A stretch of 64,000 bases of DNA from Phycisphaerales bacterium UBA7800 (GTDB lineage Bacteria > Planctomycetota > Phycisphaerae > Phycisphaerales > Phycisphaeraceae), in contig DLCK01000087.1 of the NCBI GenBank assembly GCA_002480565.1, positions 54,957 to 118,956 on the forward strand. Direction: 5' to 3'. Below, piece after piece: positions 18,187 through 26,785 of this stretch. The notes under the pieces are model-generated. The model made no database searches. It saw only the letters and a program-made list of their open reading frames with translations, and had not been told where the DNA came from. Within the stretch, counting starts at the first letter, position 1, and each line of letters opens with the position of its first letter. A program made the translations under genes and the position numbers.

Positions 18187-18272
18187 GCAAGATTACCCTT
18201 GGATGTCGTAACTAAACAATAGTATCTAACGCAACCACTCACGTTGAGTGACTAGCTGACTGGAGAAGCCAA

Positions 18273-18671
18273 ATGGCATTGAGCGACCCGATCGCCGACA
18301 TGCTGACCCGAATTCGCAACGCGGTACGCAACCGCTCAGAGCGCGTGGACTGCCTTAACAGCAAAGTCTGTACAGGTATTGCCTCCGTGCTCAAGCAAGA
18401 GGGTTACATCAACGACTACGCCGTCATCGAAGATGGACGTCAAGGTATCCTTCGTATTGAACTCAAGTACGGTCCTCATGGGGAACTGGTGATTAACACC
18501 ATTCGCCGTGAGTCCAAGCCTGGTTGCCGCGTGTACAAGAAGGTCACTGAATTGCCCCGTCCCCTGGGTGGTCTTGGTATCTGCATCGTGAGTACTCCTT
18601 CGGGCGTGCTTTCGGATCGCAATGCTCGGAGCCAAAAGGTTGGCGGCGAACTTCTGTGCACCGTCGAGTAA
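18273..18671 (+). CDS. rpsH: 30S ribosomal protein S8
   Basis: A 132-residue primary 16S rRNA-binding protein and, in E. coli, the repressor of the spc operon. DPIADMLTRIRNAVRN opens the protein, and the C-terminal GLGICIVSTPSGVLSDRNAR is the rRNA-binding signature. An 86-base gap precedes it. Confidence 0.97.
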   Translation: MALSDPIADMLTRIRNAVRNRSERVDCLNSKVCTGIASVLKQEGYINDYAVIEDGRQGILRIELKYGPHGELVINTIRRESKPGCRVYKKVTELPRPLGGLGICIVSTPSGVLSDRNARSQKVGGELLCTVE

Positions 18672-18779
18672 AACTGGTATTCCCCGTCCCTGTTAATGCC
18701 AACGATGTTGTTGGGTTGCTGGGGTAACGGATCACACCCGAGGGCTGCTTAAAATAAGCCTGTTCGGAAGGAAAATGAA

Positions 18780-19316
18780 ATGTCACGTATTGGAAAACAA
18801 CCCATCACGATCCCCAGCGGTGTGAAAGTCGCTGTCAACGGTTGTGAGGTTACAGTGGAAGGCAAGGGCGGTAAGCTCAGCTTCACCCACAAGCCACAGA
18901 TCACCGTTGCCGTCGATGGCGATACCATCAATGTCACCCGTTGTGACGACTCCCGTGAAGCCAAGGCGCTTCATGGTTTGAGCCGTTCACTGGTTTACAA
19001 CATGATCGTCGGTGTGACCGATGGTTATGAAAAGAACCTTGAAATCAATGGTGTGGGTTGGAACGGTCAAGTCAAGGGACGTGAAGTTCACCTGAACGTC
19101 GGTTATGCTGACACCCGCGTTGTGGGTATTCCTGAAGGTGTCACCGTCGTCTTTGATGGCAACAAAATCAAGATCACCGGTGCCCACAAGCAGTTGGTCG
19201 GTCAGTGTGCTGCACAAATTCGTTCACACAAGAAACCTGAACCGTACAACGGCAAGGGGATCAAGTACTCCGACGAAGTCATCCTCCGTAAGGAAGGTAA
19301 GGCCTTGGCCGGTTAA
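18780..19316 (+). CDS. rplF: 50S ribosomal protein L6
   Basis: A 178-residue protein near the factor-binding site. MSRIGKQPITIPSGVKV begins the first of two homologous domains; the C-terminal PEPYNGKGIKYSDEVILRKE is the L6 signature. A GGAAGG site lies upstream. Confidence 0.97.
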   Translation: MSRIGKQPITIPSGVKVAVNGCEVTVEGKGGKLSFTHKPQITVAVDGDTINVTRCDDSREAKALHGLSRSLVYNMIVGVTDGYEKNLEINGVGWNGQVKGREVHLNVGYADTRVVGIPEGVTVVFDGNKIKITGAHKQLVGQCAAQIRSHKKPEPYNGKGIKYSDEVILRKEGKALAG

Positions 19317-19384
19317 GGCTAAAGCCGCATAAACAACCTGGTCCTGCTTTACAAATTGCGAGCAGGCAAAGGAAGGTTAAAAAG

Positions 19385-19741
19385 ATGAAACCACATAAAA
19401 TAAAAACGCTTAGTCGCAATCGTCGTAAGTCCGGCACCCGCAAGAAAGTCTTCGGTGATGCCCAACGGCCACGTCTGACCGTCTACCGTTCACTCAAACA
19501 AATCTACGCACAGATTATTGATGACATGGAAGGCAAAACTCTTGTCTCCTGGTCTTCACAGCAAGCTAAAGCAGCAGCAGGTGGCAACATTGCAGCCGCT
19601 ACTGAAGTTGGCAAGCAACTGGCTGAAAAAGCTGTTGCAGCAGGCATCACCAAAGTTCAGTTTGACCGCAATGGTTTTAAATACCATGGACGTGTCAAGG
19701 CATTGGCTGATGGTGCACGCGAAGGCGGACTCAAGTTTTAA
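19385..19741 (+). CDS. rplR: 50S ribosomal protein L18
   Basis: A 118-residue 5S rRNA-binding protein. The basic N-terminus, PRLTVYRSLKQIYAQIIDD in the middle and the C-terminal FDRNGFKYHGRVKALADGAR are typical. It sits between rplF and rpsE as usual. Confidence 0.97.
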   Translation: MKPHKIKTLSRNRRKSGTRKKVFGDAQRPRLTVYRSLKQIYAQIIDDMEGKTLVSWSSQQAKAAAGGNIAAATEVGKQLAEKAVAAGITKVQFDRNGFKYHGRVKALADGAREGGLKF

Positions 19742-19837
19742 CCCCCGGAATGTTCCTCAGTGAATTTGATTACTGATGGAGCATCCGACTTATCAAGACC
19801 TGGACTTGAGATGCCCAGGCAATAGAAAGTAATTCAA

Positions 19838-20587
19838 ATGGCTGAATTTCTCGAAGATGCGTCAAAAACGCTTGAATCCACCACTGTTTACCTTTGGCGT
19901 AATGCTAAGGTTGTCAAGGGTGGTCGTCGCTTCTCTCTGAGTGCTCTTGTTGTGGTCGGTGACCGCCAGGGCAGTGTGGGTGTAGGTTACGGCAAAGCTG
20001 CCGGTGCTCCTGCTGCCATCGAAAAGGCTCAGAAGAATGCTCGCAAGAATCTTAGCAAGGTCGTTCTCAAGGATGGTACCATCCCCCACGAAGTGACCGG
20101 CAAGTTCTGTGCATCAAAAATCAAACTCATCCCCGCTGCTCCGGGTACTGGTGTTAAAGCCGGTGCGTCCGTGCGTGCAGTGTTGGAAATGGCAGGCGTC
20201 AAAGATTGCCTCACCAAGTCCCTTGGATCAGCCAATCAGAAGAACCTGGTTAAAGCCACCATGCTTAGCCTCCTTCAATTGCAGTCCAAAGAAACCATCG
20301 CTTCACTACGTGGCGTTGAAGTGGGCGACACCCATGTTGAAGAAATGATCGCTTCTGGTATCCGCTACATGCCACAAAACAGTGGTAGCGAAAAGGCCAA
20401 GGCTCCGGTCAACAAGGTTGGTCAGAAAAATGGTAAGGGCGGCGGTAACCGTGGCCGTGGAGGACGTGGTCGTGGCGGTCGTGATGAAGCTCAAGCAGCG
20501 GCTCCCGCAGCAGGTGAAGCACCAGCAACCGAGGCCCCAGCAGCAGAAGCAAAACCAGCTGAAGGCGAAGCCAAGTCCGCTGAGTAA
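19838..20587 (+). CDS. rpsE: 30S ribosomal protein S5 with Gly/Arg and Ala/Glu tail
   Basis: A 249-residue protein of the decoding region. The N-terminal double-stranded-RNA-binding-like domain includes KGGRRFSLSALVVVGD and GSVGVGYGKA; the C-terminal domain includes PGTGVKAGASVRAVLE. E. coli S5 has about 167 residues; here roughly 65 extra residues follow. The extension holds a block of Gly/Arg repeats (GNRGRGGRGRGGRD, near residue 205) and an acidic Ala/Pro/Glu tail. The extension is probably disordered. The usual next gene, rpmD (L30), is missing. Confidence 0.96.
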   Translation: MAEFLEDASKTLESTTVYLWRNAKVVKGGRRFSLSALVVVGDRQGSVGVGYGKAAGAPAAIEKAQKNARKNLSKVVLKDGTIPHEVTGKFCASKIKLIPAAPGTGVKAGASVRAVLEMAGVKDCLTKSLGSANQKNLVKATMLSLLQLQSKETIASLRGVEVGDTHVEEMIASGIRYMPQNSGSEKAKAPVNKVGQKNGKGGGNRGRGGRGRGGRDEAQAAAPAAGEAPATEAPAAEAKPAEGEAKSAE

Positions 20588-20695
20588 CATCAGCATATTG
20601 TTTTTGGATATGATTACCTCAGCTAAATGTTGAGGATTTGATAAGATACATCATTCCGGGTAGTTTTACTGATCCGGTCAGGAGCTTAAACAGCC

Positions 20696-21142
20696 ATGAT
20701 GATTCATGAGATTACAGAAAAAGTCGGTCGTCACAAAAAACGCAAGCGCGTCGGTCGTGGACCAGGCTCAGGTTTGGGTAAGACATGTGGCCGTGGTCAC
20801 AAGGGTGCTGGCAGTCGTGCCGGCTACTCCAAGAAGGCAGCCCACGAAGGTGGACAGATGGCTTTCTTCCGTCGTATCCCCAAGCGTGGTTTTACCAACT
20901 CCATGTTCCGTACGGACTATGCGATTGTGAACATTCAGGACTTGGCCATGCGTTTTGAAGACGGTGGCGAAGTCAATCCTGACATGCTCGTCAAGGCCGG
21001 CCTGATCCGCAACAGCAAAGATCCGGTCAAGGTTTTGGGCCAAGGTGAACTGAGCATTAAGCTCAACGTGACTGCCGCCAAATTCAGCGAATCGGCCAAG
21101 GCCAAGATTACCGCTGCTGGTGGCTCCGTCATCGAAGCCTGA
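20696..21142 (+). CDS. rplO: 50S ribosomal protein L15
   Basis: A 148-residue late-assembly protein. KRVGRGPGSGLGKTCGRGHK at the N-terminus and RIPKRGFTN in the middle are diagnostic. Two ATG codons are adjacent; the first is used here, with GGAG at a distance of about 13 bases, so the second is equally possible. It directly follows rpsE because rpmD is absent. Confidence 0.96.
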   Translation: MMIHEITEKVGRHKKRKRVGRGPGSGLGKTCGRGHKGAGSRAGYSKKAAHEGGQMAFFRRIPKRGFTNSMFRTDYAIVNIQDLAMRFEDGGEVNPDMLVKAGLIRNSKDPVKVLGQGELSIKLNVTAAKFSESAKAKITAAGGSVIEA

Positions 21143-21204
21143 TGGACTAGAGATTATCGACCCATTGGGTCCGAATGATCCCGGTGAATCTCCGGGGGAA
21201 TAAG

Positions 21205-22584
21205 ATGCTCCAAGCCTTCCTGAATATCTGGCGAATCGCTGAGCTTCGAAACAAGCTCATGTTCACGTTGGGGATGCTCTGCATCTACCGCATTGGTTTC
21301 TTCATCCCATTGATGGGGATTGATCAAAGCGCTTTGTCAGACTACGCGGAAAAAGCCCAGGGTTCTGCCATGGGTAATCTCATCAGTTTCGTCGGGATTT
21401 TCACCGGCGGTAACTTCAGTCAGTCCACGATCTTTGGTTTAGGCATCATGCCTTACATCTCGTCGTCGATTATCTTCCAATTGCTGGGCACGGTGGTACC
21501 GAGCTTTCAGCAGTTGCAGAAAGAGGGTCCGGCGGGGCGTCAGAAGATTACAGAATACACTCGCTACGGTACGGTGGCCTTGGCTGTTGTCCAGGGTGCT
21601 TTCTGGATGCGATTCGTACAAAGCCAGCAGCTTGTCTATGCCGACTATGCCGGTACTTTTGCATTTTGGTCCTGCGGCCTGTTGGCGTTAACCGCCGGTG
21701 CCGTGTTCCTGATGTGGCTTGGTGAACAGATCGACAAGTACGGCATCGGTAACGGTGCTTCACTGATCATCACCGCCGGTATCATCGCTGGCATGCCTGG
21801 CGCCATTGGCATCATTGCTCAAGGCTTTAGTCTCACCGGTGAAGAAGCTGATAAGCCCTACAGTCCATGGACTGTGATGCTTCTGCTCGCCGCCTTTGTG
21901 ATTGTGGTTGCAGGTTCAATCCTAATCACCCAAGGCCAGCGACGCATCCCCATTCAGCAAGCCAAGCATACCCGTGGCCGCAAAGTCTACGGCGGACAGA
22001 AAAGCTACCTGCCACTTCGTGTGAACCACGGTGGTGTGATGCCTATCATTTTTGCATCGTCACTGATGATGTTCCCTAACCTGCTCTTTGGCTGGCTCGG
22101 CGGCGTCTTTGAAGGCAACAGCTTCTTTGTCTTCCTGCAACGAAACTTCAGCGATATGAATAGCTTCCCATACTTGGGAACCTACATCGGCATGATCTTC
22201 TTCTTTGCTTACTTCTGGACCACCGTCCAGTTCCAGCCCAAGGAGATGGCAACCCAGCTTCGTGACCATGGCAGCTTTATCCCCGGATTGCGTCCTGGCC
22301 CGCGTACTGCTGAATACCTTGAAACTGTCATGGAACGCATTACCTATGTCGGTGCCGGTTTCCTGGCAGTGATTGCGGTGATCCCGACTGTGGTTGCTGG
22401 TTACTTTGATATTCCCTTTGCGGTCACCAGTTTCCTCGGTGGCACGGGTTTGCTCATCGTCGTGAGTGTCATGCTCGATTTCGTCCAACGAATCGAAGCC
22501 GGACTGATGATGCGCAACTATCCCGGCTTCCTGGCAGGAGATGGCGGCAAGGGGCCCAAGATTCGCGGAAGCCGTCCCACCTGA
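21205..22584 (+). CDS. secY: Protein translocase subunit SecY
   Basis: A 459-residue channel-forming subunit of the Sec translocon with about ten transmembrane helices. GIMPYISSSIIFQLLG, the cytoplasmic loop EGPAGRQKITEYTRYGT and GEQIDKYGIGNGASLII are classic SecY signatures. The start at 21205 is supported by a GGGGGA site; an upstream in-frame ATG at 21175 lies inside a small hairpin (CCCGG/CCGGG) and adds a non-family leader. adk, often next to secY, is not found here. Confidence 0.97.
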   Translation: MLQAFLNIWRIAELRNKLMFTLGMLCIYRIGFFIPLMGIDQSALSDYAEKAQGSAMGNLISFVGIFTGGNFSQSTIFGLGIMPYISSSIIFQLLGTVVPSFQQLQKEGPAGRQKITEYTRYGTVALAVVQGAFWMRFVQSQQLVYADYAGTFAFWSCGLLALTAGAVFLMWLGEQIDKYGIGNGASLIITAGIIAGMPGAIGIIAQGFSLTGEEADKPYSPWTVMLLLAAFVIVVAGSILITQGQRRIPIQQAKHTRGRKVYGGQKSYLPLRVNHGGVMPIIFASSLMMFPNLLFGWLGGVFEGNSFFVFLQRNFSDMNSFPYLGTYIGMIFFFAYFWTTVQFQPKEMATQLRDHGSFIPGLRPGPRTAEYLETVMERITYVGAGFLAVIAVIPTVVAGYFDIPFAVTSFLGGTGLLIVVSVMLDFVQRIEAGLMMRNYPGFLAGDGGKGPKIRGSRPT

Positions 22585-22696
22585 TATTTATAGGTGAATC
22601 CGGCTCATTGCACTTGGCATTGGTAGTGTTTTTTGATATGATTCTGGGCTCTGCATTTTTGCAGGCTTGGTGCAAAAGGAAGTCAGGCCCAGAGAA

Positions 22697-23476
22697 ATGG
22701 CTATTAAACGCAAGACGCGTCAGGAATTGGACAAAATGCGAGCCGCCGGAAGGGTGGTTCACAAGGTCCTTAAGCATTGCAGGGAAGCTTGCAAGCCGGG
22801 TGTCACAACCCGTGAGATTGACGAGTCGGCGTACGAAGTATTCACCGCTGAGGGCGCACAGGGATTGTTTAAAAACTATCCCAGTTACAAGCCCGGTGAA
22901 GGTTTTCCAGCGAACCTGTGCATCTCGGTTAACGAGGTGGTCGTACACGGGATCGCGGATGACTACAAAATTCAGGATGGCGACATCGTCGGTTTTGACT
23001 GCGGTGTGAAGCTCAATGGCTGGTGTGGTGACTCAGCAACGACCGTGATGGTTGGCAACGTCGCCCCGGAAGTTCGTAAACTCTGCGAAACAACCGAAGC
23101 CATTTTGATGGCCGCCATTGAGAACATCAAACCCGGCCGTAAGTGGAGCCAGGTTGCTCGGATCATGCAGAATATCGCCGAGCGTGAAGGCTACGGCGTG
23201 GTGCGGGACTTTGTGGGACACGGCATCGGTCAAACGATGCACGAAGACCCGAAAGTCCCCAACTTCGTTAGCAGAGATCTGCTGATGAACGACATAGAAC
23301 TCCGCGAAGGCATTGTGCTGGCCATTGAGCCGATGTGCAATCTCGGGACGGAAAAAGTCAGGACACTGGCTGACGGTTGGACGGTGAAAACCATCGACAA
23401 CAAGCCAGCTGCTCACTACGAGCACACCGTCGCCGTAACCGCTGATGGCGCCGAAGTCTTGACCGATGGAAACTGA
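22697..23476 (+). CDS. map: Methionine aminopeptidase type I
   Basis: A 259-residue cytosolic metallo-enzyme that removes the initiator Met from nascent proteins. The five metal ligands of the pita-bread fold are in place: Asp in VGFDCGV, Asp in GDSATT, His in GHGIGQTMHEDP, Glu in IEPM and Glu in YEHTVAV. The ATG at 22697 is chosen over an upstream GTG because it gives the usual MAIKRKTRQEL-like N-terminus. It lies between secY and infA. Confidence 0.96.
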   Translation: MAIKRKTRQELDKMRAAGRVVHKVLKHCREACKPGVTTREIDESAYEVFTAEGAQGLFKNYPSYKPGEGFPANLCISVNEVVVHGIADDYKIQDGDIVGFDCGVKLNGWCGDSATTVMVGNVAPEVRKLCETTEAILMAAIENIKPGRKWSQVARIMQNIAEREGYGVVRDFVGHGIGQTMHEDPKVPNFVSRDLLMNDIELREGIVLAIEPMCNLGTEKVRTLADGWTVKTIDNKPAAHYEHTVAVTADGAEVLTDGN

Positions 23477-23513
23477 AATATGCCTTGATAAGGCGGAAAG
23501 AGAGTAGCCAGTA

Positions 23514-23729
23514 ATGGCGAAGGAAGACAAAATTCAGGTAGATGGCGAAGTGCTTGATGCATTGCCCAACGCAATGTTCAAAGTCAAGCTGGATAATGGG
23601 CACGAAATTCTTGCCCAGATTTCCGGCAAGATGAGAATGCACTACATCCGTATCCTGCCTGGTGACAAAGTGACCGTGGATATCAGTCCTTATGACTTGA
23701 CCCGCGGCCGAATTATTTACCGTCAATAA
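23514..23729 (+). CDS. infA: Translation initiation factor IF-1
   Basis: A 71-residue OB-fold factor that occupies the A site during initiation. MAKEDKIQVDGEVLDALPNA, FKVKLDNGHEILA and ISPYDLTRGRIIYR are standard IF-1 features. It precedes rpmJ as in most bacteria. Confidence 0.98.
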   Translation: MAKEDKIQVDGEVLDALPNAMFKVKLDNGHEILAQISGKMRMHYIRILPGDKVTVDISPYDLTRGRIIYRQ

Positions 23730-23767
23730 TCACTTGAACGTGATCAAGACAGAGTAGAGGAAGAACC

Positions 23768-23881
23768 ATGAAAGTTCGCTCCAGCGTCAAACGAATCTGT
23801 GAACACTGCAAGGTCATCCGCCGTAAAGGCGTCGTCCGCGTGATCTGCACCAACCCCAAGCACAAACAGCGTCAAGGCTGA
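23768..23881 (+). CDS. rpmJ: 50S ribosomal protein L36
   Basis: A 37-residue protein. Translation gives MKVRSSVKRICEHCKVIRRK, then a Val/Arg-rich part and CTNPKHKQRQG. The zinc ribbon ligands Cys-X2-Cys, a later Cys and His are all present, so this is the zinc-binding form. It has a GAGGAAG site upstream and is followed by rpsM. Confidence 0.96.
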   Translation: MKVRSSVKRICEHCKVIRRKGVVRVICTNPKHKQRQG

Positions 23882-23902
23882 TCCAAGTAAAGGAACGCAA
23901 AC

Positions 23903-24286
23903 ATGCCCCGTATTGCAGGCACAGACATCCCGGATAACAAGCCCATTCGTATTGCCATGCGCTATGTCTATGGCGTCGGTCCCAAGATCGCCGAAGACAT
24001 CCTTGCTGAAATTGGCATCGAAGGCCACGTTCGCGCTCATGAACTCACCGAAGAACAATGTGCTCAAATCTCCAATCTCATTGGTGATAAGTACCTTGTC
24101 GAAGGTGCCCTGCGTCGTCAGGTTCAGCAGAACATCGGTCGTCTGCGTGACATCCGTTGTTACAAGGGTGATCGTCATCGCCGTGGACTGCCTGTCCATG
24201 GTCAACGTACACAAACCAACGCTCGTACACGTAAGGGTCGTAAGAAGACCGTTGCCGGTAAGAAGGGCGTTAAGGGTCAGAAGTAA
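23903..24286 (+). CDS. rpsM: 30S ribosomal protein S13
   Basis: A 127-residue protein of the small-subunit head contacting P-site tRNA and the large subunit. MPRIAGTDIPDNKPIRIA, the helix-two-turn-helix region and the C-terminal RGLPVHGQRTQTNARTRKG are diagnostic. Confidence 0.98.
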   Translation: MPRIAGTDIPDNKPIRIAMRYVYGVGPKIAEDILAEIGIEGHVRAHELTEEQCAQISNLIGDKYLVEGALRRQVQQNIGRLRDIRCYKGDRHRRGLPVHGQRTQTNARTRKGRKKTVAGKKGVKGQK

Positions 24287-24296
24287 TCTGACCCTT
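24272..24296 (+). terminator. Perfect hairpin over the rpsM stop codon
   Basis: AAGGGTCAGA (24272-24281) and TCTGACCCTT (24287-24296) form a 10-bp perfect stem around AGTAA, which holds the rpsM stop. The following bases are TTGGG rather than a T-run, so it may stabilise or attenuate rather than terminate. Confidence 0.4.
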
Positions 24297-24389
24297 TGGG
24301 ATGGGCAGTTTGTTTAACGCCCACCTCAAGCATGGATCTGGCCAGACGACTACCCGACTGGCCAGGGAGCAAGAAAGTAGAAGGAACAC

Positions 24390-24767
24390 ATGGCAAAGAA
24401 AACCAAAAAAGTTCGCAAGAATGTCTCGCGTGGCATCGCTCACGTCAAGTCGACATTCAACAACACCATCGTCACCATCACCGACATGAACGGCGAAACG
24501 CTCTGTCAGGACTCAGCCGGTTCAACCGGTCAGAAGGGTTCACGCAAGAGCACCCCGTTCGCTGCGACACGTGCCGCTGAATCTTGTGCCACCAAGGCCA
24601 AGAAGTACGGCATGCAGTCCGTCGAAGTCCGCGTTAAAGGCGCCGGTGCCGGTCGTGAATCTGCTGTGACTGCTTTGCAGGCCGCTGGTTTGAAGATCAC
24701 TGCTGTGGAAGATCACACCCCGATCCCACACAATGGTTGTCGCCCCCGCAAGCGTCGCCGCGTCTAG
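24390..24767 (+). CDS. rpsK: 30S ribosomal protein S11
   Basis: A 125-residue protein of the platform near the E site. GIAHVKSTFNNTIVTITDMN, SAGSTGQKGSRKSTPFAA and the C-terminal HNGCRPRKRRRV are hallmarks of S11. The next gene in many bacteria, rpsD (S4), is missing; rpoA follows after a 200-base gap. Confidence 0.98.
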   Translation: MAKKTKKVRKNVSRGIAHVKSTFNNTIVTITDMNGETLCQDSAGSTGQKGSRKSTPFAATRAAESCATKAKKYGMQSVEVRVKGAGAGRESAVTALQAAGLKITAVEDHTPIPHNGCRPRKRRRV

Positions 24768-24773
24768 TCACCC

Positions 24774-24792
24774 AAACCGCTTGCGGTTTAGC
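24774..24792 (+). repeat. Short palindromic repeat, first copy
   Basis: AAACCGC-TT-GCGGTTT followed by AGC begins 7 bases after the rpsK stop. An identical 18-base unit directly follows the GH28 gene at 52051. Placement after a stop codon in both cases suggests a 3'-end hairpin. The rest of the 200-base gap before rpoA shows no gene. Confidence 0.55.
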
Positions 24793-24967
24793 GCTCCAAT
24801 ACGTGATCTGATTCCAGTATCGCTGAATGAGTGCAACGACGAATGACGTATTATCGAAATTTACACCCGCTGACACAGAAGCTTGATTCAGGATTGCCAA
24901 CAGCCTGAAATTCAAGCGTTAAGTCGGCGGATATCCTTCAAGGGATTGTTGGCAATGGAGACTTTTT

Positions 24968-25987
24968 ATGCGTATTAGATGGCGCAATCTTGAACTGCCC
25001 AGCCGTGTTGTGGCAGACGAAAAGTTCACTTCGGAAACCTACGGTAAATTCACCGTTGAGCCCTTCGAACGTGGTATGGGTACGACCATTGGCAACAGCC
25101 TGCGTCGCATCCTGCTTTCAAGCCTCGAAGGTGCTGCCGTCACCAGCGTCAAAATCGCCGGTGCCAGCCACGAATTTTCGAGCCTCGAAGGTGTCATGGA
25201 AGATGTCACCGACATTGTCCTGAACATCAAAAACCTGATCGTCTCCAGCGAATCAGATGAACCCAAGACGCTGCGTCTCTCCGCTGAAGGCCCCGGTGAA
25301 GTCACCGCGGAACTCATCGAAGCTGACACCTCCGTCACCATTGTCAATAAAGATCTGATCCTGTGTTCACTCACCAAGCAGATCGACTTCGATATGGAGC
25401 TCAAGGTTGAAAAGGGCCGTGGTTACGTCCCTGCTTCCGAACAGTATCAATCCAACGAAGACCAGGAAGTTGGCATCATCCCCGTTGATGCAATCTACAG
25501 CCCGGTTGTCCGCGTCCGCTATAAGGTCGAAGACACCCGCGTCGGTCAGAAGACCAACTACGATAAGCTGACTCTGGAAATCTGGACCAACGGCACGATC
25601 AACCCGGAAATGGCACTTGTCGAAGCTGGCAAGATCCTCCGTAAGCATCTCAACCCGTTCGTCCAATACTTTGAAATCGGCAAGGAAACTGCCAGCGAAG
25701 CCGCTGCTGCAGCTGCCCGCGTCGACGAAGACCTGATTCGTAAATTGCAGATGCCCATCAGCGAATTGGAAATGTCCGTTCGTGCCAGCAACTGTCTCGA
25801 ATCAGCCAAAATGAATACTGTCGCTGATATGGTTCAGCAGACGGAAAGTGATTTGTTGAAGGTTCGTTCCTTCGGTAAGACCTCGCTTCGCGAAGTCCGC
25901 CGCAAGCTCACCGAACTGGACTTACATCTGGGCATGGAATTGCCCGAGGAACTGCGTCAGCGCATCAAGGCCGATGCAGTCATCTGA
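24968..25987 (+). CDS. rpoA: RNA polymerase subunit alpha
   Basis: A 339-residue subunit that dimerises to nucleate RNA polymerase assembly. The N-terminal domain has EPFERGMGTTIGNSLRRILL, and the C-terminal domain (from about residue 265) has the helix-hairpin-helix-like LRKLQMPISELEMSVRASNC region and FGKTSLREVRRKL, which contact UP elements and activators. It is the first gene after the gap where rpsD is missing and precedes rplQ. Confidence 0.98.
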   Translation: MRIRWRNLELPSRVVADEKFTSETYGKFTVEPFERGMGTTIGNSLRRILLSSLEGAAVTSVKIAGASHEFSSLEGVMEDVTDIVLNIKNLIVSSESDEPKTLRLSAEGPGEVTAELIEADTSVTIVNKDLILCSLTKQIDFDMELKVEKGRGYVPASEQYQSNEDQEVGIIPVDAIYSPVVRVRYKVEDTRVGQKTNYDKLTLEIWTNGTINPEMALVEAGKILRKHLNPFVQYFEIGKETASEAAAAAARVDEDLIRKLQMPISELEMSVRASNCLESAKMNTVADMVQQTESDLLKVRSFGKTSLREVRRKLTELDLHLGMELPEELRQRIKADAVI

Positions 25988-26045
25988 GATTAATGATTAG
26001 TAATTACACCGACAGGCTTGATGCCTGACGGGGAGGTTAAAAACC

Positions 26046-26642
26046 ATGCGACATAAAGTAGGCGGATTCAAACTTGGACGTGACACGGAACATCGTAAAG
26101 CGATGTGGCGTAACATGGCCATTGCACTGTTGACCCACGGCCAGATCACGACCACGGTTCCCAAGGCCAAGAGCCTTAAGCCCTTCGTCGAAAAATTGAT
26201 CTCCCTGGCTAAGAAGGGCGACCTGGCATCACGCCGTCGCGTCCTCCAGCAGATCGGTAACCCCATCATGGTCAAGTTTGACGAAGACCCCGATGTGAGC
26301 CGCAACAAGTACGGCGAACTCGTCGATGGTCCCAAGCTCGTCAAGCGTATGTTTGACGTCCTCGGCCCGCAGTTTGCTGACCGTAACGGTGGTTACACCC
26401 GCATCGTCCGTCTTGGCAAGCACCGCATCGGTGACGCCAGCGACCTCTGCGTGATCCAGCTCGTCGGCGATGAGTCCGGCCCACAGGTGTCCGGCCAATA
26501 CAGCCGTCGTCGCGACAAAGCCAATAAGCGCATGGAATTCGCAGCCAAACTCCGCAAGGGTGCCAAAGCAGAAGCTGCAACCGCAGTGGCCGAAGCCCCG
26601 GAAGCTCCAGATACAGAAGCTCCCGAAAAAACCGAAGAATAA
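26046..26642 (+). CDS. rplQ: 50S ribosomal protein L17 with acidic tail
   Basis: A 198-residue protein, well above the 120-130 residues of E. coli L17. MRHKVGGFKLGRDTEHRKAM and ALLTHGQITTTVPKAK give a firm identification. The additional part includes an insertion in the middle and a C-terminal Ala/Glu/Pro tail ending in EAPEKTEE. It closes the ribosomal cluster. Confidence 0.96.
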   Translation: MRHKVGGFKLGRDTEHRKAMWRNMAIALLTHGQITTTVPKAKSLKPFVEKLISLAKKGDLASRRRVLQQIGNPIMVKFDEDPDVSRNKYGELVDGPKLVKRMFDVLGPQFADRNGGYTRIVRLGKHRIGDASDLCVIQLVGDESGPQVSGQYSRRRDKANKRMEFAAKLRKGAKAEAATAVAEAPEAPDTEAPEKTEE

Positions 26643-26672
26643 AACCGAGCCCTAAGGCTTGGCACGAATACA

Positions 26673-26711
26673 AAAACGCTCAACGTGTGACATGCACGTT
26701 GAGCGTTTTTT
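26673..26711 (+). terminator. Intrinsic terminator of the ribosomal cluster
   Basis: A perfect 15-bp stem, AAAACGCTCAACGTG (26673-26687) with CACGTTGAGCGTTTT (26695-26709), a 7-base loop and a T-run. It lies 31 bases after the rplQ stop. Confidence 0.9.
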
Positions 26712-26723
26712 AATATCCATGTC

Positions 26724-26751
26724 TTGACAAAGGGTCCCTTAGTCGAATAAT
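26724..26751 (+). promoter_or_regulatory. Promoter of the three-lipoprotein operon
   Basis: TTGACA at 26724-26729 and AATAAT at 26746-26751, spaced by 16 bases, start directly after the rplQ terminator and about 35 bases before the first lipoprotein gene. Confidence 0.65.
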
Positions 26752-26785
26752 AGATTTCATCAAAACATCTTTTCCGGAGGTTCCA

